Shown here: positions 6,629-14,497 of the stretch, piece by piece
Layout of the letters: every line of letters begins with the position of its first letter
How positions within the stretch are numbered: position 1 is the stretch's first letter
Source: Nitrospirota bacterium
GTDB lineage: Bacteria; Nitrospirota; Thermodesulfovibrionia; UBA6902
DNA: 36,614 nt
Assembly (NCBI GenBank): GCA_016234115.1
Contig: JACRHD010000016.1
Coordinates: 1-36,614 of the forward strand
Reading direction: 5' to 3'
Notes under the pieces: generated by a model
Databases searched by the model: none
Told to the model about the DNA's origin: nothing
The model's input: only the letters and a program-made list of their open reading frames with translations
Translations under genes and position numbers: made by a program

Positions 6629-7411
6629 TCAATATTTTTTCAGCATCCTGAGTACGTCTCCGAAATTGATAAATTCTCTCTTGTTTTCCCGCATCATCTG
6701 CCTGTGCATCCTGTCCGGCCAGCTCCAGTACCGGCCCTCGGTATCATTGCTCTGCGGGACCGGCGTTATCTCATTGCTGACAAACAGGCCCACAACCTTC
6801 GACAGCTCTTCCCCGCATCGGGCGCATACCCTTTCATACAGGGAAAAGGCCGTGTCATTGTTCATGACGGGGATCTCGATCTGCCTGTATATCTTACCCG
6901 TGTCCAGTCCTCCATCCATCTGGTATATGCTGGCCCATATAGACTTGTCTCCCCGCGCAAATGCCCAAAGAACAGGCGATACTCCTTTATCCATGGGTAA
7001 TCTCGAAGCATGCACATTTATGACCCCCTTTCTGAAAGACTGTATGAGCCCGTCCTTCAAAATCTGATCAAAGTTGAAGGCCAGCGCCAGGTCCGCCTGC
7101 TGAATGTCTTTTACGACATGACCGGCATTTACATTACTGACGCTGAAGGACCTGATATTATTTTGTTTGACAAGAGACGAAACAGTCTTTCTGCCGAAAA
7201 GGGAATTGTAATATGACAGCAACTGGACCATCGAGCGGTAAAAAAAGTAACGCCAATGGGTCTTTCTGAAGACATCCATCAGATTAGATAATGAACCCTT
7301 TATTTTTGTCGTAAAGACCACCGCAACTATGCTGGTCAGGAACTTCTCCATAACGTGTCTTGCCAGGAGATACGCAAAATAACTGTCATTGACAAACAAT
7401 ACTATTTTCAT
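6629..7411 (-). CDS. Formyltransferase-family protein (probable sugar N-formyltransferase)
   Basis: This 260-residue formyltransferase has the family's catalytic triad: Asn132 and His134 in VINVHASRLP and Asp170 in QMDGGLDTGKI, with the conserved GVSPVLWAFARGD segment between. Such enzymes transfer a formyl group from N10-formyltetrahydrofolate to an amine. In polysaccharide loci they formylate dTDP- or UDP-linked 4-amino or 3-amino sugars. The N-terminal part departs from the usual GTP/folate-enzyme pattern, with an insert rich in aromatic residues (about 50-75), so the substrate may be unusual. It overlaps the deacetylase gene by four bases (ATGA) and sits beside the aminotransferase, which supports joint synthesis of an N-formyl amino sugar. 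Confidence 0.85.
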   Translation of the reverse strand: MKIVLFVNDSYFAYLLARHVMEKFLTSIVAVVFTTKIKGSLSNLMDVFRKTHWRYFFYRSMVQLLSYYNSLFGRKTVSSLVKQNNIRSFSVSNVNAGHVVKDIQQADLALAFNFDQILKDGLIQSFRKGVINVHASRLPMDKGVSPVLWAFARGDKSIWASIYQMDGGLDTGKIYRQIEIPVMNNDTAFSLYERVCARCGEELSKVVGLFVSNEITPVPQSNDTEGRYWSWPDRMHRQMMRENKREFINFGDVLRMLKKY

Positions 7412-8310
7412 TTTGATGCCCTCCTTTCCGGATGCATACCTTTCAAAACATGCGACACCGGAATAAAGTTGAATTCATTTAGTAATTGTTTGAAGCGTGA
7501 TCGGGTCCTTTTGATAAAGACATAGCGGCGCAGGCGATATATAGTTTTAAGATTTGGAAGCGGCGGCGGTTTACTGTCGAGTTCCCACGGATGTATATAA
7601 AACATGAAGACGCCGCGTTTAGCTAAAATCCTGCGCATCCCTTTCCGGAACACCTGGTATGGAAGCAGCCGGAAATAACCGCCGCCGCTCCAGGGCAACT
7701 GCTTTTTCCTGACCGGGAGGGTCGAAAATTTGACTTCCCAGAGGCCGTTAGGGAGTTTTTCAATCGGCAGGGCGTCATTCGTGCCTTTTATTTTCCCGTA
7801 TACATCGTGGTAGGAAACGGGAAACAGACTGGAGTCGTAATGCAGTCCCTGTTCAGCCAATATATCAAGCGCCCAGTCGGTAATTGACGCAGTAGACGCC
7901 CTGAATCCCAGGACCTTTTCGCCTGTTATGTCTTGCACCACGTCAAGAGACCGTCTCAGATCGCCCCGGAACTCGGAAGGGCTCTGAATATTTATCAGCT
8001 TGTGCCAGTAACTGTGACTCGCAATTTCATGTCCCCTCCGATGTATTTCCCGGACCAGGTCCGGATGCTGTTCGGCTACCCATCCCAGGATAAAAAAAGT
8101 CGCCTTTATCCGATAGACGTCGAGTAAATCGAGGACCCAGTGAGTGTTCGGAATTATCCTCTCTTTAAAATTTGACCAGACCTCATGGCCTCCGGGGGAA
8201 GTCCTGAACTGGTAGTCAAGACCGGCCCCGATCAAATGGAACCAGTCTTCGACGTCAATACTGAGAAGGCATTTTGGTTTGCGGCGGTCGGGCCTGTAAC
8301 TTGTTCCCAT
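7408..8310 (-). CDS. Polysaccharide deacetylase, DUF3473/exosortase-locus type
   Basis: This 300-residue NodB-fold deacetylase begins with the SIDVEDWFHL motif (Asp19, Asp22) typical of the subgroup with a DUF3473 C-terminal extension, often found in exosortase A (PEP-CTERM) polysaccharide loci. Other markers are TFFILGWVAE at 71-80, the metal-binding HEIASHSYWH at 94-103, GFRAST at 135-140, and a late FYIHPWELD. There is no signal peptide, so it may act on lipid-linked or precursor sugar in the cytoplasm, as often noted for this group. It removes N- or O-acetyl groups from a polysaccharide or its precursor. It abuts the upstream glycosyltransferase with no gap and overlaps the formyltransferase start. 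Confidence 0.92.
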   Translation of the reverse strand: MGTSYRPDRRKPKCLLSIDVEDWFHLIGAGLDYQFRTSPGGHEVWSNFKERIIPNTHWVLDLLDVYRIKATFFILGWVAEQHPDLVREIHRRGHEIASHSYWHKLINIQSPSEFRGDLRRSLDVVQDITGEKVLGFRASTASITDWALDILAEQGLHYDSSLFPVSYHDVYGKIKGTNDALPIEKLPNGLWEVKFSTLPVRKKQLPWSGGGYFRLLPYQVFRKGMRRILAKRGVFMFYIHPWELDSKPPPLPNLKTIYRLRRYVFIKRTRSRFKQLLNEFNFIPVSHVLKGMHPERRASK

Positions 8311-9594
8311 TTATGAATCCGTGAAATTCCGGCTGATTGCATCAATATACCGTTTTGACAGTTTGTCGTTGACGTCATAGTTTTCTGCTATGTGCGTAAA
8401 TCCCCTTTTCCCCATATCGACTCTTGCTTCCGCTTTCATTGAAAGCAATTTTTTTAATGCCTTTGCGATTTCAGCAGGATTTTCAGGCTGAACAGTAATT
8501 CCCCCTCCGGAAATATCGACCAGGTTGTTCCTGACCTTTGCCGAAAACACTACAGGGAGACCGGCTGCCATATAGTCATATACTTTGTTCAGGTTGACGC
8601 CGTATCTGTATATGGGATTGTCGCGAAGGCATAAAAGGCCGACGTCAGCATGACTCAAGACATTGGGGATCGCCCTCCTGGGTATGGCAGGCCAGATTTT
8701 TACGGAACCCAGTTTATTGTCTGATACGGAACGGATTATATCCTTTTTTGAGTGTCCCTCTCCGACAATACAGAAAGATATGTTGTTCTCGCCTTCATCC
8801 CTTAATATTCTTGCCGCCTCGATGATGTAATCAACTCTGTTGCCGACTCCTATGCCGCCTGCGTAGACGGCAATCATCTTCCCCTTCTGTCTTTCCGCAT
8901 TCATACTGTTCAGGATTTCATCGACCCCGTCATATGCGGTATCACCCTTTGAAGCTTCTATGAATTCAGCCAGATTAATCCCATTGGGGACCCATTCGAT
9001 CTTTTGAGGCGTAATGCCTCTTTCACTGAGATAATCGCTTACGTAAGGCAACGCAGTTATGAAAACAGGCGTTCGCGAGTATAGATATTTTTCCAGCGCA
9101 AACAGCAGGACGACAAAAGGATGATACCTGTGGAAGGCCTTTCTTTCTATCCAGACTTGCGGCCATAAGTCGCGAATTTCCAGGACAAATGCGGCCTCAT
9201 ACTTCTTTGAGAGCCGGTATGCGGCCAATGCGGCAAAGGGACTCGGATATGAGGCAATTATAATATCGGGCGATGTCGCCACTTTGTCAGAGACAGTTCT
9301 TAAGGCGCAGGCAAAATACAGCATATTCAGAAACCGCCTGTGGTTGTTTTGATAGTAGAGGGGCCTTGTCTTCAAATATACTATTCTTAAATTATCTTCA
9401 CTGCTCAGGATGAAGGGTTCGCCGTTCGTTATCTTTTCAATCTTGCCCCAGTGGTTAAAGCTTGAGGTCAGAAAAGTCACTTCGTGTCCCATTCGCGCAA
9501 AGGCCTTTGCAAACTGGTACGATCTTTCGCTTCCGGGCATATCAGGCGTGCTTGCAAACTGATATACCACCCATATTTTCAGATTCTTTGCCAT
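8311..9594 (-). CDS. Glycosyltransferase, GT4 family (WbuB-like)
   Basis: This 427-residue GT-B fold transferase has an N-terminal acceptor domain with the GSERSYQFAKAFARMGHEVTFLTSS pattern in its early part, as in WbuB/WcaI-like fucosamine or amino-sugar transferases. The C-terminal donor domain contains IAVYAGGIG and the NKVYDYMAAGLPVVFSA nucleotide-sugar-binding segment. It would add one sugar to the lipid-linked repeat unit at the cytoplasmic face of the inner membrane. The stop codon is directly followed by the deacetylase ATG on the minus strand, so the two are one translational unit. Donor and acceptor sugars cannot be read. Confidence 0.9.
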   Translation of the reverse strand: MAKNLKIWVVYQFASTPDMPGSERSYQFAKAFARMGHEVTFLTSSFNHWGKIEKITNGEPFILSSEDNLRIVYLKTRPLYYQNNHRRFLNMLYFACALRTVSDKVATSPDIIIASYPSPFAALAAYRLSKKYEAAFVLEIRDLWPQVWIERKAFHRYHPFVVLLFALEKYLYSRTPVFITALPYVSDYLSERGITPQKIEWVPNGINLAEFIEASKGDTAYDGVDEILNSMNAERQKGKMIAVYAGGIGVGNRVDYIIEAARILRDEGENNISFCIVGEGHSKKDIIRSVSDNKLGSVKIWPAIPRRAIPNVLSHADVGLLCLRDNPIYRYGVNLNKVYDYMAAGLPVVFSAKVRNNLVDISGGGITVQPENPAEIAKALKKLLSMKAEARVDMGKRGFTHIAENYDVNDKLSKRYIDAISRNFTDS

Positions 9595-9615
9595 TATTAC
9601 TGATGCTGAAGGCGG

Positions 9616-11286
9616 TTATGCGGAAAACTTCCGGATTACGTTTTTTATCATCCGGGACATCGTGTCATCGACTAAAAGACTGCCTCCGAACGTTATTGAG
9701 CCTACCGAAAAAACACTCCCGCCTCCGGGCTCCTGAAATAAAATGACTTCAGCTCCGCCGTCGCCGGAATTCATGCCCCTGGCCAGCAAGGTCAGATTTT
9801 TCGGCGAGCCGGGGAATATCTTGTCTGTTTCCCATCCGCTCGCGCCGGGTTCTTCCCTGGGTGAAACGTTCAGCCCTTTTCCGCCGATCAAGTCGCCGTT
9901 TTTTACGCCGGTATTGTCATAGACCCAATGATCGGACGCAAGGACTTTATAAGGGGCCCACGTAATATAACCCCTGAGATCATGCGCGACCCCGAGAACA
10001 GTCTCTTCATTAAAACCCTGATGCCTGAAATAGGCGCCGTCTAACACCATCAGGTCATCGCGGGGGAATGTCACTTCCTTGTACATGGTATTGCCTGAAA
10101 GAGAGATTACATTCCCCCCATTTTTAATAAATTCCTTCAGGTGTTCGATCATCCCGTATGACCAGTACTCATTGTGGGTGCTGATTATTATGATCCTGTA
10201 TTTGCTGAGGTACTCTTTGAATACGTCCGGTGAGTGAAGGTCCGTATCTGAATAAAGATCATACTCCAGTCCTTCCCGTTCCAGCCAGGACCACACAAAT
10301 CTTTCACCGACCAGTAAGTGGTCCCGCGTGACCCCGCAGGTATCTTCCACGCAGTTTCTGATGTACAGATCAAGCGGCCTTTGCGTTGAGAGGATGTATT
10401 TTGAAGGGAACGAGGTATAATTTATGTAGAAATTCTGCCCCCCCCAGCTATTATAAGCATGCCACGTATGAGTGGACGCGATTACGGCTAACTGTTTTTC
10501 CACCTTTGCCGGCTTGACAATTATCGGGACAAAAGAGCCGTCGTCGTCGCCGCCCGACAATTTGATCATGTAGCAGCCGCTGCGCGCCTCCTCAGGCACA
10601 CTGAATTTCATAGTCGGTTTCCATCCGCATCCCATGGATGAGGGGAATTTGGTTTTAATGCCCTGATAGGTCCCGGGTATATCATTCATGTCCTGAAGCT
10701 TCATCAATTTTTCGCCGACCCTTATGAATTCCATGGAATATGCGTCCGCTTTCGTACTGATCATTAGGTTCACGTCTTCCCCGGGGAATACGCTCAATTT
10801 GTCCGCGTAGCCGCATGTCTTCCCCAGGGTAGTCGGAATTTCAATACACTCACAGTGCAGAAGCCTTGGAGAAAACAGAATAGAAAGGGCAAGGAGGAAA
10901 TTGGCGTATTTTGGCCAGAAGCCGTTTACTCTGTGGCGAAGCGTGCATGTCATTCGGAATTTATCTTCTCCGACTATTATGTTGATCACGTCAAAGGGAT
11001 ACGCCCAAAACAAAAACCGCCCGTCCCTGTCTGGGGCCACCTCGTATGACCTGGGCAGGAGTTCGAATATCGGTTTCAGCCACAAGAGCGGCCTGACCCG
11101 ATATAGTTTCCGGTGAGTAATTTCAACTCTGACGGGAATGCTTCTGAGGTCTCTGTTTACTAATTTCCTGTATACCTGATGTTCAGGCACGAATGATTCG
11201 GCGTATAGAATTCTGCCGGTGGAGAATTTCGGGACCAGGACCAAAAAAACAAGTACGACTCCGGATATTAATACGGCAGTAAGCAT
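9616..11286 (-). CDS. N,N-dimethylformamidase beta-subunit-like membrane-anchored protein
   Basis: This 556-residue protein has an N-terminal membrane helix (about residues 2-19) and a second shorter hydrophobic stretch at about 128-140. Residues about 165-555 resemble the large-subunit domain of N,N-dimethylformamidase: STHTWHAYNSWGGQNFY at 271-287, a STHNEYWS motif at 369-376, and GGNVISLSGNT at 390-400. In the characterised enzyme, two Tyr and one Glu hold an iron atom. The Tyr residues of the first motif and the Glu of HNEYW are candidates here. A role in formamide or amide hydrolysis, or polysaccharide modification, in the periplasm is inference. The family is common and poorly characterised in EPS loci. 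Upstream lies an ATP-grasp gene 19 bases away. Confidence 0.72.
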   Translation of the reverse strand: MLTAVLISGVVLVFLVLVPKFSTGRILYAESFVPEHQVYRKLVNRDLRSIPVRVEITHRKLYRVRPLLWLKPIFELLPRSYEVAPDRDGRFLFWAYPFDVINIIVGEDKFRMTCTLRHRVNGFWPKYANFLLALSILFSPRLLHCECIEIPTTLGKTCGYADKLSVFPGEDVNLMISTKADAYSMEFIRVGEKLMKLQDMNDIPGTYQGIKTKFPSSMGCGWKPTMKFSVPEEARSGCYMIKLSGGDDDGSFVPIIVKPAKVEKQLAVIASTHTWHAYNSWGGQNFYINYTSFPSKYILSTQRPLDLYIRNCVEDTCGVTRDHLLVGERFVWSWLEREGLEYDLYSDTDLHSPDVFKEYLSKYRIIIISTHNEYWSYGMIEHLKEFIKNGGNVISLSGNTMYKEVTFPRDDLMVLDGAYFRHQGFNEETVLGVAHDLRGYITWAPYKVLASDHWVYDNTGVKNGDLIGGKGLNVSPREEPGASGWETDKIFPGSPKNLTLLARGMNSGDGGAEVILFQEPGGGSVFSVGSITFGGSLLVDDTMSRMIKNVIRKFSA

Positions 11287-11305
11287 GACCTCTACCTCCT
11301 CTGAA

Positions 11306-12472
11306 TTAACCCGACCTGTTATACCTCAACTTTTTTTCATTTTCGTCCAGAAGCAAGATAATTTTGTGCAGCAGGTATCCTATAATCGCGCCCGGGTCTC
11401 GCGCGAAGCTTATTTCATATTCCAGGTCCCTGTCATAGAATTTGAAAAAACTGGGTCTTGCCTTAAACCGGTCTCTTGACTTCAGAAACCACATAATGTC
11501 CCCGGGCAGATACCGCAGATACTTGCCCACCTCGTAATTCCTGTCCTGGGGCACGTCCTCCCCGGCAGCCAGCCTGTACAGGTTATAGAAGAAATCCACC
11601 CCGGCAACGGGCCCTATCTTGATGCTCCTTGTGATTCTCGGGTTTATCTCCATCAATTTCGGAGTGTTGTCTCTCGGGTCCTCAATAAAGTCGCAGTCCC
11701 CCATCCCGTACCACTTCATGACCTTCAGCATCTTTTCCGCAATCGCCAGTATATCAGGGCGATCGACTGTGCAATTGAGGGTGCTTGAGCCGGCCTCGGG
11801 AGGGAAATACCTCGGCTTGTTATAGACTACCCAGGAGATTACGTCCTGCTGTTTGTTCATAAGGATTTCCGCCTTAAACTGCATGCCGCTATGCGGAATA
11901 AACTCCTGCACGATACATTTTCCATGCCTGGCTTCAACTGATGGAAGTCTGTCTTTCAGGGCGGCCTTGGAGTCGGCAAGAGTTATTCCCTTTGCCGCGG
12001 TGCCGAAGCGGGGCTTTATGAGGACCGGATATTTATCTATCTTATTTATCATATCCGGACCTTCTTCGGGAAAATATGTTCGGGGGCACGGAATATTGTT
12101 TTCCATCGCAATCTTCATGGTTTTTGCCTTGTCCAGCGCCTTACCGTATGTCGGAAAATCTACCAGGTACAGATTTACGATGGAGGCCAGTTCATCCTTG
12201 TGTTTTGAAAGCAATTGTGTAATTCTGCCTCCGATGGGAAGAACGAAATTCACTTTTTCAGCCTTAATAAAGCGACAAAGCCATTTGATGAAGGCCTCCT
12301 CGTGAAGGTCCGGAGACGGATAAAGGACCCTCTTGTGGGGATATCTTGAAAAGAAGGTTGTGCATATCCTTACATGGCAGCCCGCTATGACTTTAAATCC
12401 TCTCCTTCTGAATGTCTCGGACGCAATGAGACCGGGAGAATCTTCGACCCCTAATATCAATACTGTTTCCAT
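11306..12472 (-). CDS. ATP-grasp ligase
   Basis: This 388-residue ATP-grasp enzyme has a pre-ATP-grasp Rossmann-like domain starting METVLILGVEDSPGL, the flexible glycine-rich loop in LIKPRFGTAAKGI at 151-163, and the Mg-binding set Asp261, Glu275 and Asn277 in GDCDFIEDP ... LMEINPRI. ATP-grasp enzymes activate a carboxylate as acyl phosphate and join it to an amine or thiol. Members in polysaccharide loci can attach amino acids or other acids to amino sugars. With three FemAB/GNAT-like genes, a formyltransferase and AsnB-type enzymes nearby, amide decoration of the polymer is likely, but the substrate pair is unknown. The C-terminal 80 residues are outside the catalytic core and not recognised. 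Confidence 0.88.
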   Translation of the reverse strand: METVLILGVEDSPGLIASETFRRRGFKVIAGCHVRICTTFFSRYPHKRVLYPSPDLHEEAFIKWLCRFIKAEKVNFVLPIGGRITQLLSKHKDELASIVNLYLVDFPTYGKALDKAKTMKIAMENNIPCPRTYFPEEGPDMINKIDKYPVLIKPRFGTAAKGITLADSKAALKDRLPSVEARHGKCIVQEFIPHSGMQFKAEILMNKQQDVISWVVYNKPRYFPPEAGSSTLNCTVDRPDILAIAEKMLKVMKWYGMGDCDFIEDPRDNTPKLMEINPRITRSIKIGPVAGVDFFYNLYRLAAGEDVPQDRNYEVGKYLRYLPGDIMWFLKSRDRFKARPSFFKFYDRDLEYEISFARDPGAIIGYLLHKIILLLDENEKKLRYNRSG

Positions 12473-12488
12473 TACATTTTACTGATTG

Positions 12489-12587
12489 CCCGGATTATTC
12501 ATAAACTCCGGCAGGTATGATTCAAAAACATATTGGTGCAATCCCTCATCCGGAATCTTCGCGTTACGATATTTGTGAATAATCCGG
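12489..12587. repeat. Intergenic CCGGATTATT inverted-repeat element, long copy
   Basis: This 99-base element is bounded by a perfect 12-base inverted repeat, CCGGATTATTCA at 12490-12501 and TGAATAATCCGG at 12576-12587. It fills the gap between the ATP-grasp and deacetylase-fold genes. Its right 24 bases lie inside the 3' end of the latter and provide its last seven codons and stop. A shortened copy lies at 1835-1881 and a right-half copy at 13371-13402. It is the size of a small palindromic intergenic repeat or a MITE. Confidence 0.65.
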
Positions 12588-13352
12588 TTCAGGACGCGCG
12601 GGGCGCTGTAATGCGTCATTGAACGCCTCAAGGCCCGGGTCATTAATTATTGTCCAGGGAACGTTATTATCACTTGCCGCCGACAGAAGTCTTCTCATAT
12701 TGCCTTCAACCTGTTTGTCCGCGAAAAAATTCGCGGGATGTATTATGACAACGACATTATTCCTCTTCGCCTCTTCGACGACCTCCTGCGGGGTCAATTG
12801 CTCGTTGTCGCTGCGGCGCCTGTCAAGCCAGAACATGCCGGGATAGTATCCGTTTTCAGCCGATAAAGTAGCAGACCGCTTAACGAGCTCATTATTACCG
12901 AAATAAAAGGGGACACCCGTTATCTTTCCCCACTCTCTGTATTTATGGGGTTCATAATCAGGATAGTGATGCCTTCCCAGCTTCTGTTTACCGGACCCAT
13001 GTTTGTTAAAAGAACTGACCTTGACGGGAAATAAGTACGACTGAACAAGCTCAAGCTCTTTTTTGAAGGTTTCAAGGGTCCGGGTATCTTCGGCATGATA
13101 GCCTATCAGGTGTCCGTTTAACATCTCGCTGTTAATCCAGTCTCTCGGGGGGAGGGTGCATCGTCTGAAGTAAATATGCGCTTTAATATCCATATCGGCC
13201 AGAAAAACGAGAAATTTTCTTACATGCTCCAGATATCTTAAAGATGAAATTGCCGGCAGCCAGTAATCCTCGCGTATCTTGCTTAAAACCTTCTCCCTGA
13301 GGTTTGCCCGGCCGTACGGCTTATCGACATCTACGCGAAGAATCAGCGGCAT
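12564..13352 (-). CDS. Polysaccharide deacetylase-fold protein
   Basis: This 262-residue protein has the NodB-like pattern: LILRVDVDKPYGR at the N-terminus (Asp8, Asp10), an internal GHLIGYHAEDTRT segment with His86, and a late VVIIHPANFF strand with the usual Ile-His-Pro. The canonical metal-binding HxxxH pair appears incomplete: the position four residues after His86 is Thr, not His. Activity may therefore use a different ligand or be lost. No signal peptide is seen. The C-terminal residues PDYSQIS and the stop codon are encoded by the intergenic repeat element at 12489-12587, so the natural end of the protein has been replaced. It lies between the FemAB-like and ATP-grasp genes and probably acts on an acylated sugar precursor. 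Confidence 0.72.
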   Translation of the reverse strand: MPLILRVDVDKPYGRANLREKVLSKIREDYWLPAISSLRYLEHVRKFLVFLADMDIKAHIYFRRCTLPPRDWINSEMLNGHLIGYHAEDTRTLETFKKELELVQSYLFPVKVSSFNKHGSGKQKLGRHHYPDYEPHKYREWGKITGVPFYFGNNELVKRSATLSAENGYYPGMFWLDRRRSDNEQLTPQEVVEEAKRNNVVVIIHPANFFADKQVEGNMRRLLSAASDNNVPWTIINDPGLEAFNDALQRPARPEPDYSQIS

Positions 13353-13370
13353 GCTTCACTTAATTATTGA

Positions 13371-13402
13371 CCCGGAATACGGTATTTGCTGAATGATCCG
13401 AG
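13371..13402. repeat. Partial copy of the CCGGATTATT element
   Basis: The sequence CCCGGAAT followed by ACGGTATTTGCTGAATGATCCG aligns with the right part of the long element (CCGGAAT ... ACGATATTTGTGAATAATCCGG), with nine bases missing and a few changes. It lies in the short gap between the FemAB-like and deacetylase-fold genes. A weaker partial match (CCGGATTATT) lies in the next gap at 14438-14447. Confidence 0.5.
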
Positions 13403-13440
13403 TTAAATAAATCTCTCTTGATTCCGGAAGCCTTGTTCGG

Positions 13441-14406
13441 CTAAAACAGCGCCCTTTTATAAAACTTCAATAACAACTCGAGAGGCAATTTGGCCTTGCT
13501 GACCGTGTAATACGGCGTCAGTTTCCCCCCAAAACCCCTGAAATATTTCTCAACCGGCGGCAGCATTGAACCTTCGAAATCGAAGTGCAGTAATTCTTTC
13601 TTCCGGGCGTATCTTATCGCCTCCCACATGGACAACGTGCCGCCGCCGTGATGTTTATTGTCGTCATCATACCCGCCGAGCAGGTAATACGCGGTCTTGC
13701 TGTCATATATACAGAAGGAACACGCGATGGCTTTATCGTCTCTGAAAGTAACAAAGGCAAAGCTGTTGTCGTCGCCGGCAAAATCAAAGAGGATCTTATT
13801 CAGATAAAATTCGTTTACTTCTTTTTGCTGTCTCGAATAGGTCTTTAATACGAGAGAGCGGACCAGCTCCATATCAGTAACTCTTCTTACCGATAAATTG
13901 TCCCTTGTCCCCCTGGTTATATTTTTTCTTCGCTCATTCGACATATTGCTCCATAAGGTCTCGACCGGAGATGATAAATCCACTACATATGTATACTTGG
14001 GGGTTACCTTGAACTTCTTCCAGGAAAAAGGCTGCATATCGATAATGTCTTTGTTGAATGAAATAAGAATGATCGAATACGGCAACTCCTCGATGAATTC
14101 GGCCATCAGGGACAGAGACCTCTTCCACGTGTCCATTACGCTGACGGGATTGCTCGCCTCTATCTTGAGAAACGGCCCGATCTCAGGCGTAAACGGCGGG
14201 TTGCGGTATACGGACAAACAGGTCCTTTTCTCCATGTAGGTCGTAAATCCGCCGATGACGTATCCATTTTTGTCATATATGCCGTAACGCTGCGCATGCC
14301 GGTCAAAGATATTGGTCCATTTAATAGTGTTGAAGACAGAGCCGTACGACAGGGCCAATTCATCAAAATATGACTCATCCCCGTTTTTCAGTGCCAGTAT
14401 CTTCAT
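13441..14406 (-). CDS. FemAB/GNAT-family acyltransferase-like protein
   Basis: This 321-residue protein resembles the GNAT-fold half of FemAB-type aminoacyltransferases and BioF2-like acetyltransferases. An SNERRKNITRGTRDNLSVRRV segment at mid-protein, AFVTFRDDKAIACSFCIYD, and a GGGTLSMWEAIRYARKK ... HFDFEGSMLPPVEKYFRGFGG pattern are characteristic; the terminal (Y/F)-x-x-FGG is a family hallmark. Classical members move amino acids from tRNA to peptidoglycan precursors. Those in polysaccharide loci, including exosortase-associated ones, are thought to acylate sugars. It is followed by the deacetylase-fold gene. The donor is not visible. Confidence 0.8.
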   Translation of the reverse strand: MKILALKNGDESYFDELALSYGSVFNTIKWTNIFDRHAQRYGIYDKNGYVIGGFTTYMEKRTCLSVYRNPPFTPEIGPFLKIEASNPVSVMDTWKRSLSLMAEFIEELPYSIILISFNKDIIDMQPFSWKKFKVTPKYTYVVDLSSPVETLWSNMSNERRKNITRGTRDNLSVRRVTDMELVRSLVLKTYSRQQKEVNEFYLNKILFDFAGDDNSFAFVTFRDDKAIACSFCIYDSKTAYYLLGGYDDDNKHHGGGTLSMWEAIRYARKKELLHFDFEGSMLPPVEKYFRGFGGKLTPYYTVSKAKLPLELLLKFYKRALF

Positions 14407-14497
14407 TATCAGCTCAAGAAAACAGTATTACGCTATTCCGGATTATTTGCGGCAACCATTCCGTATTCAGGGCCCGAAGGGGAGACCAAGGGGACCA

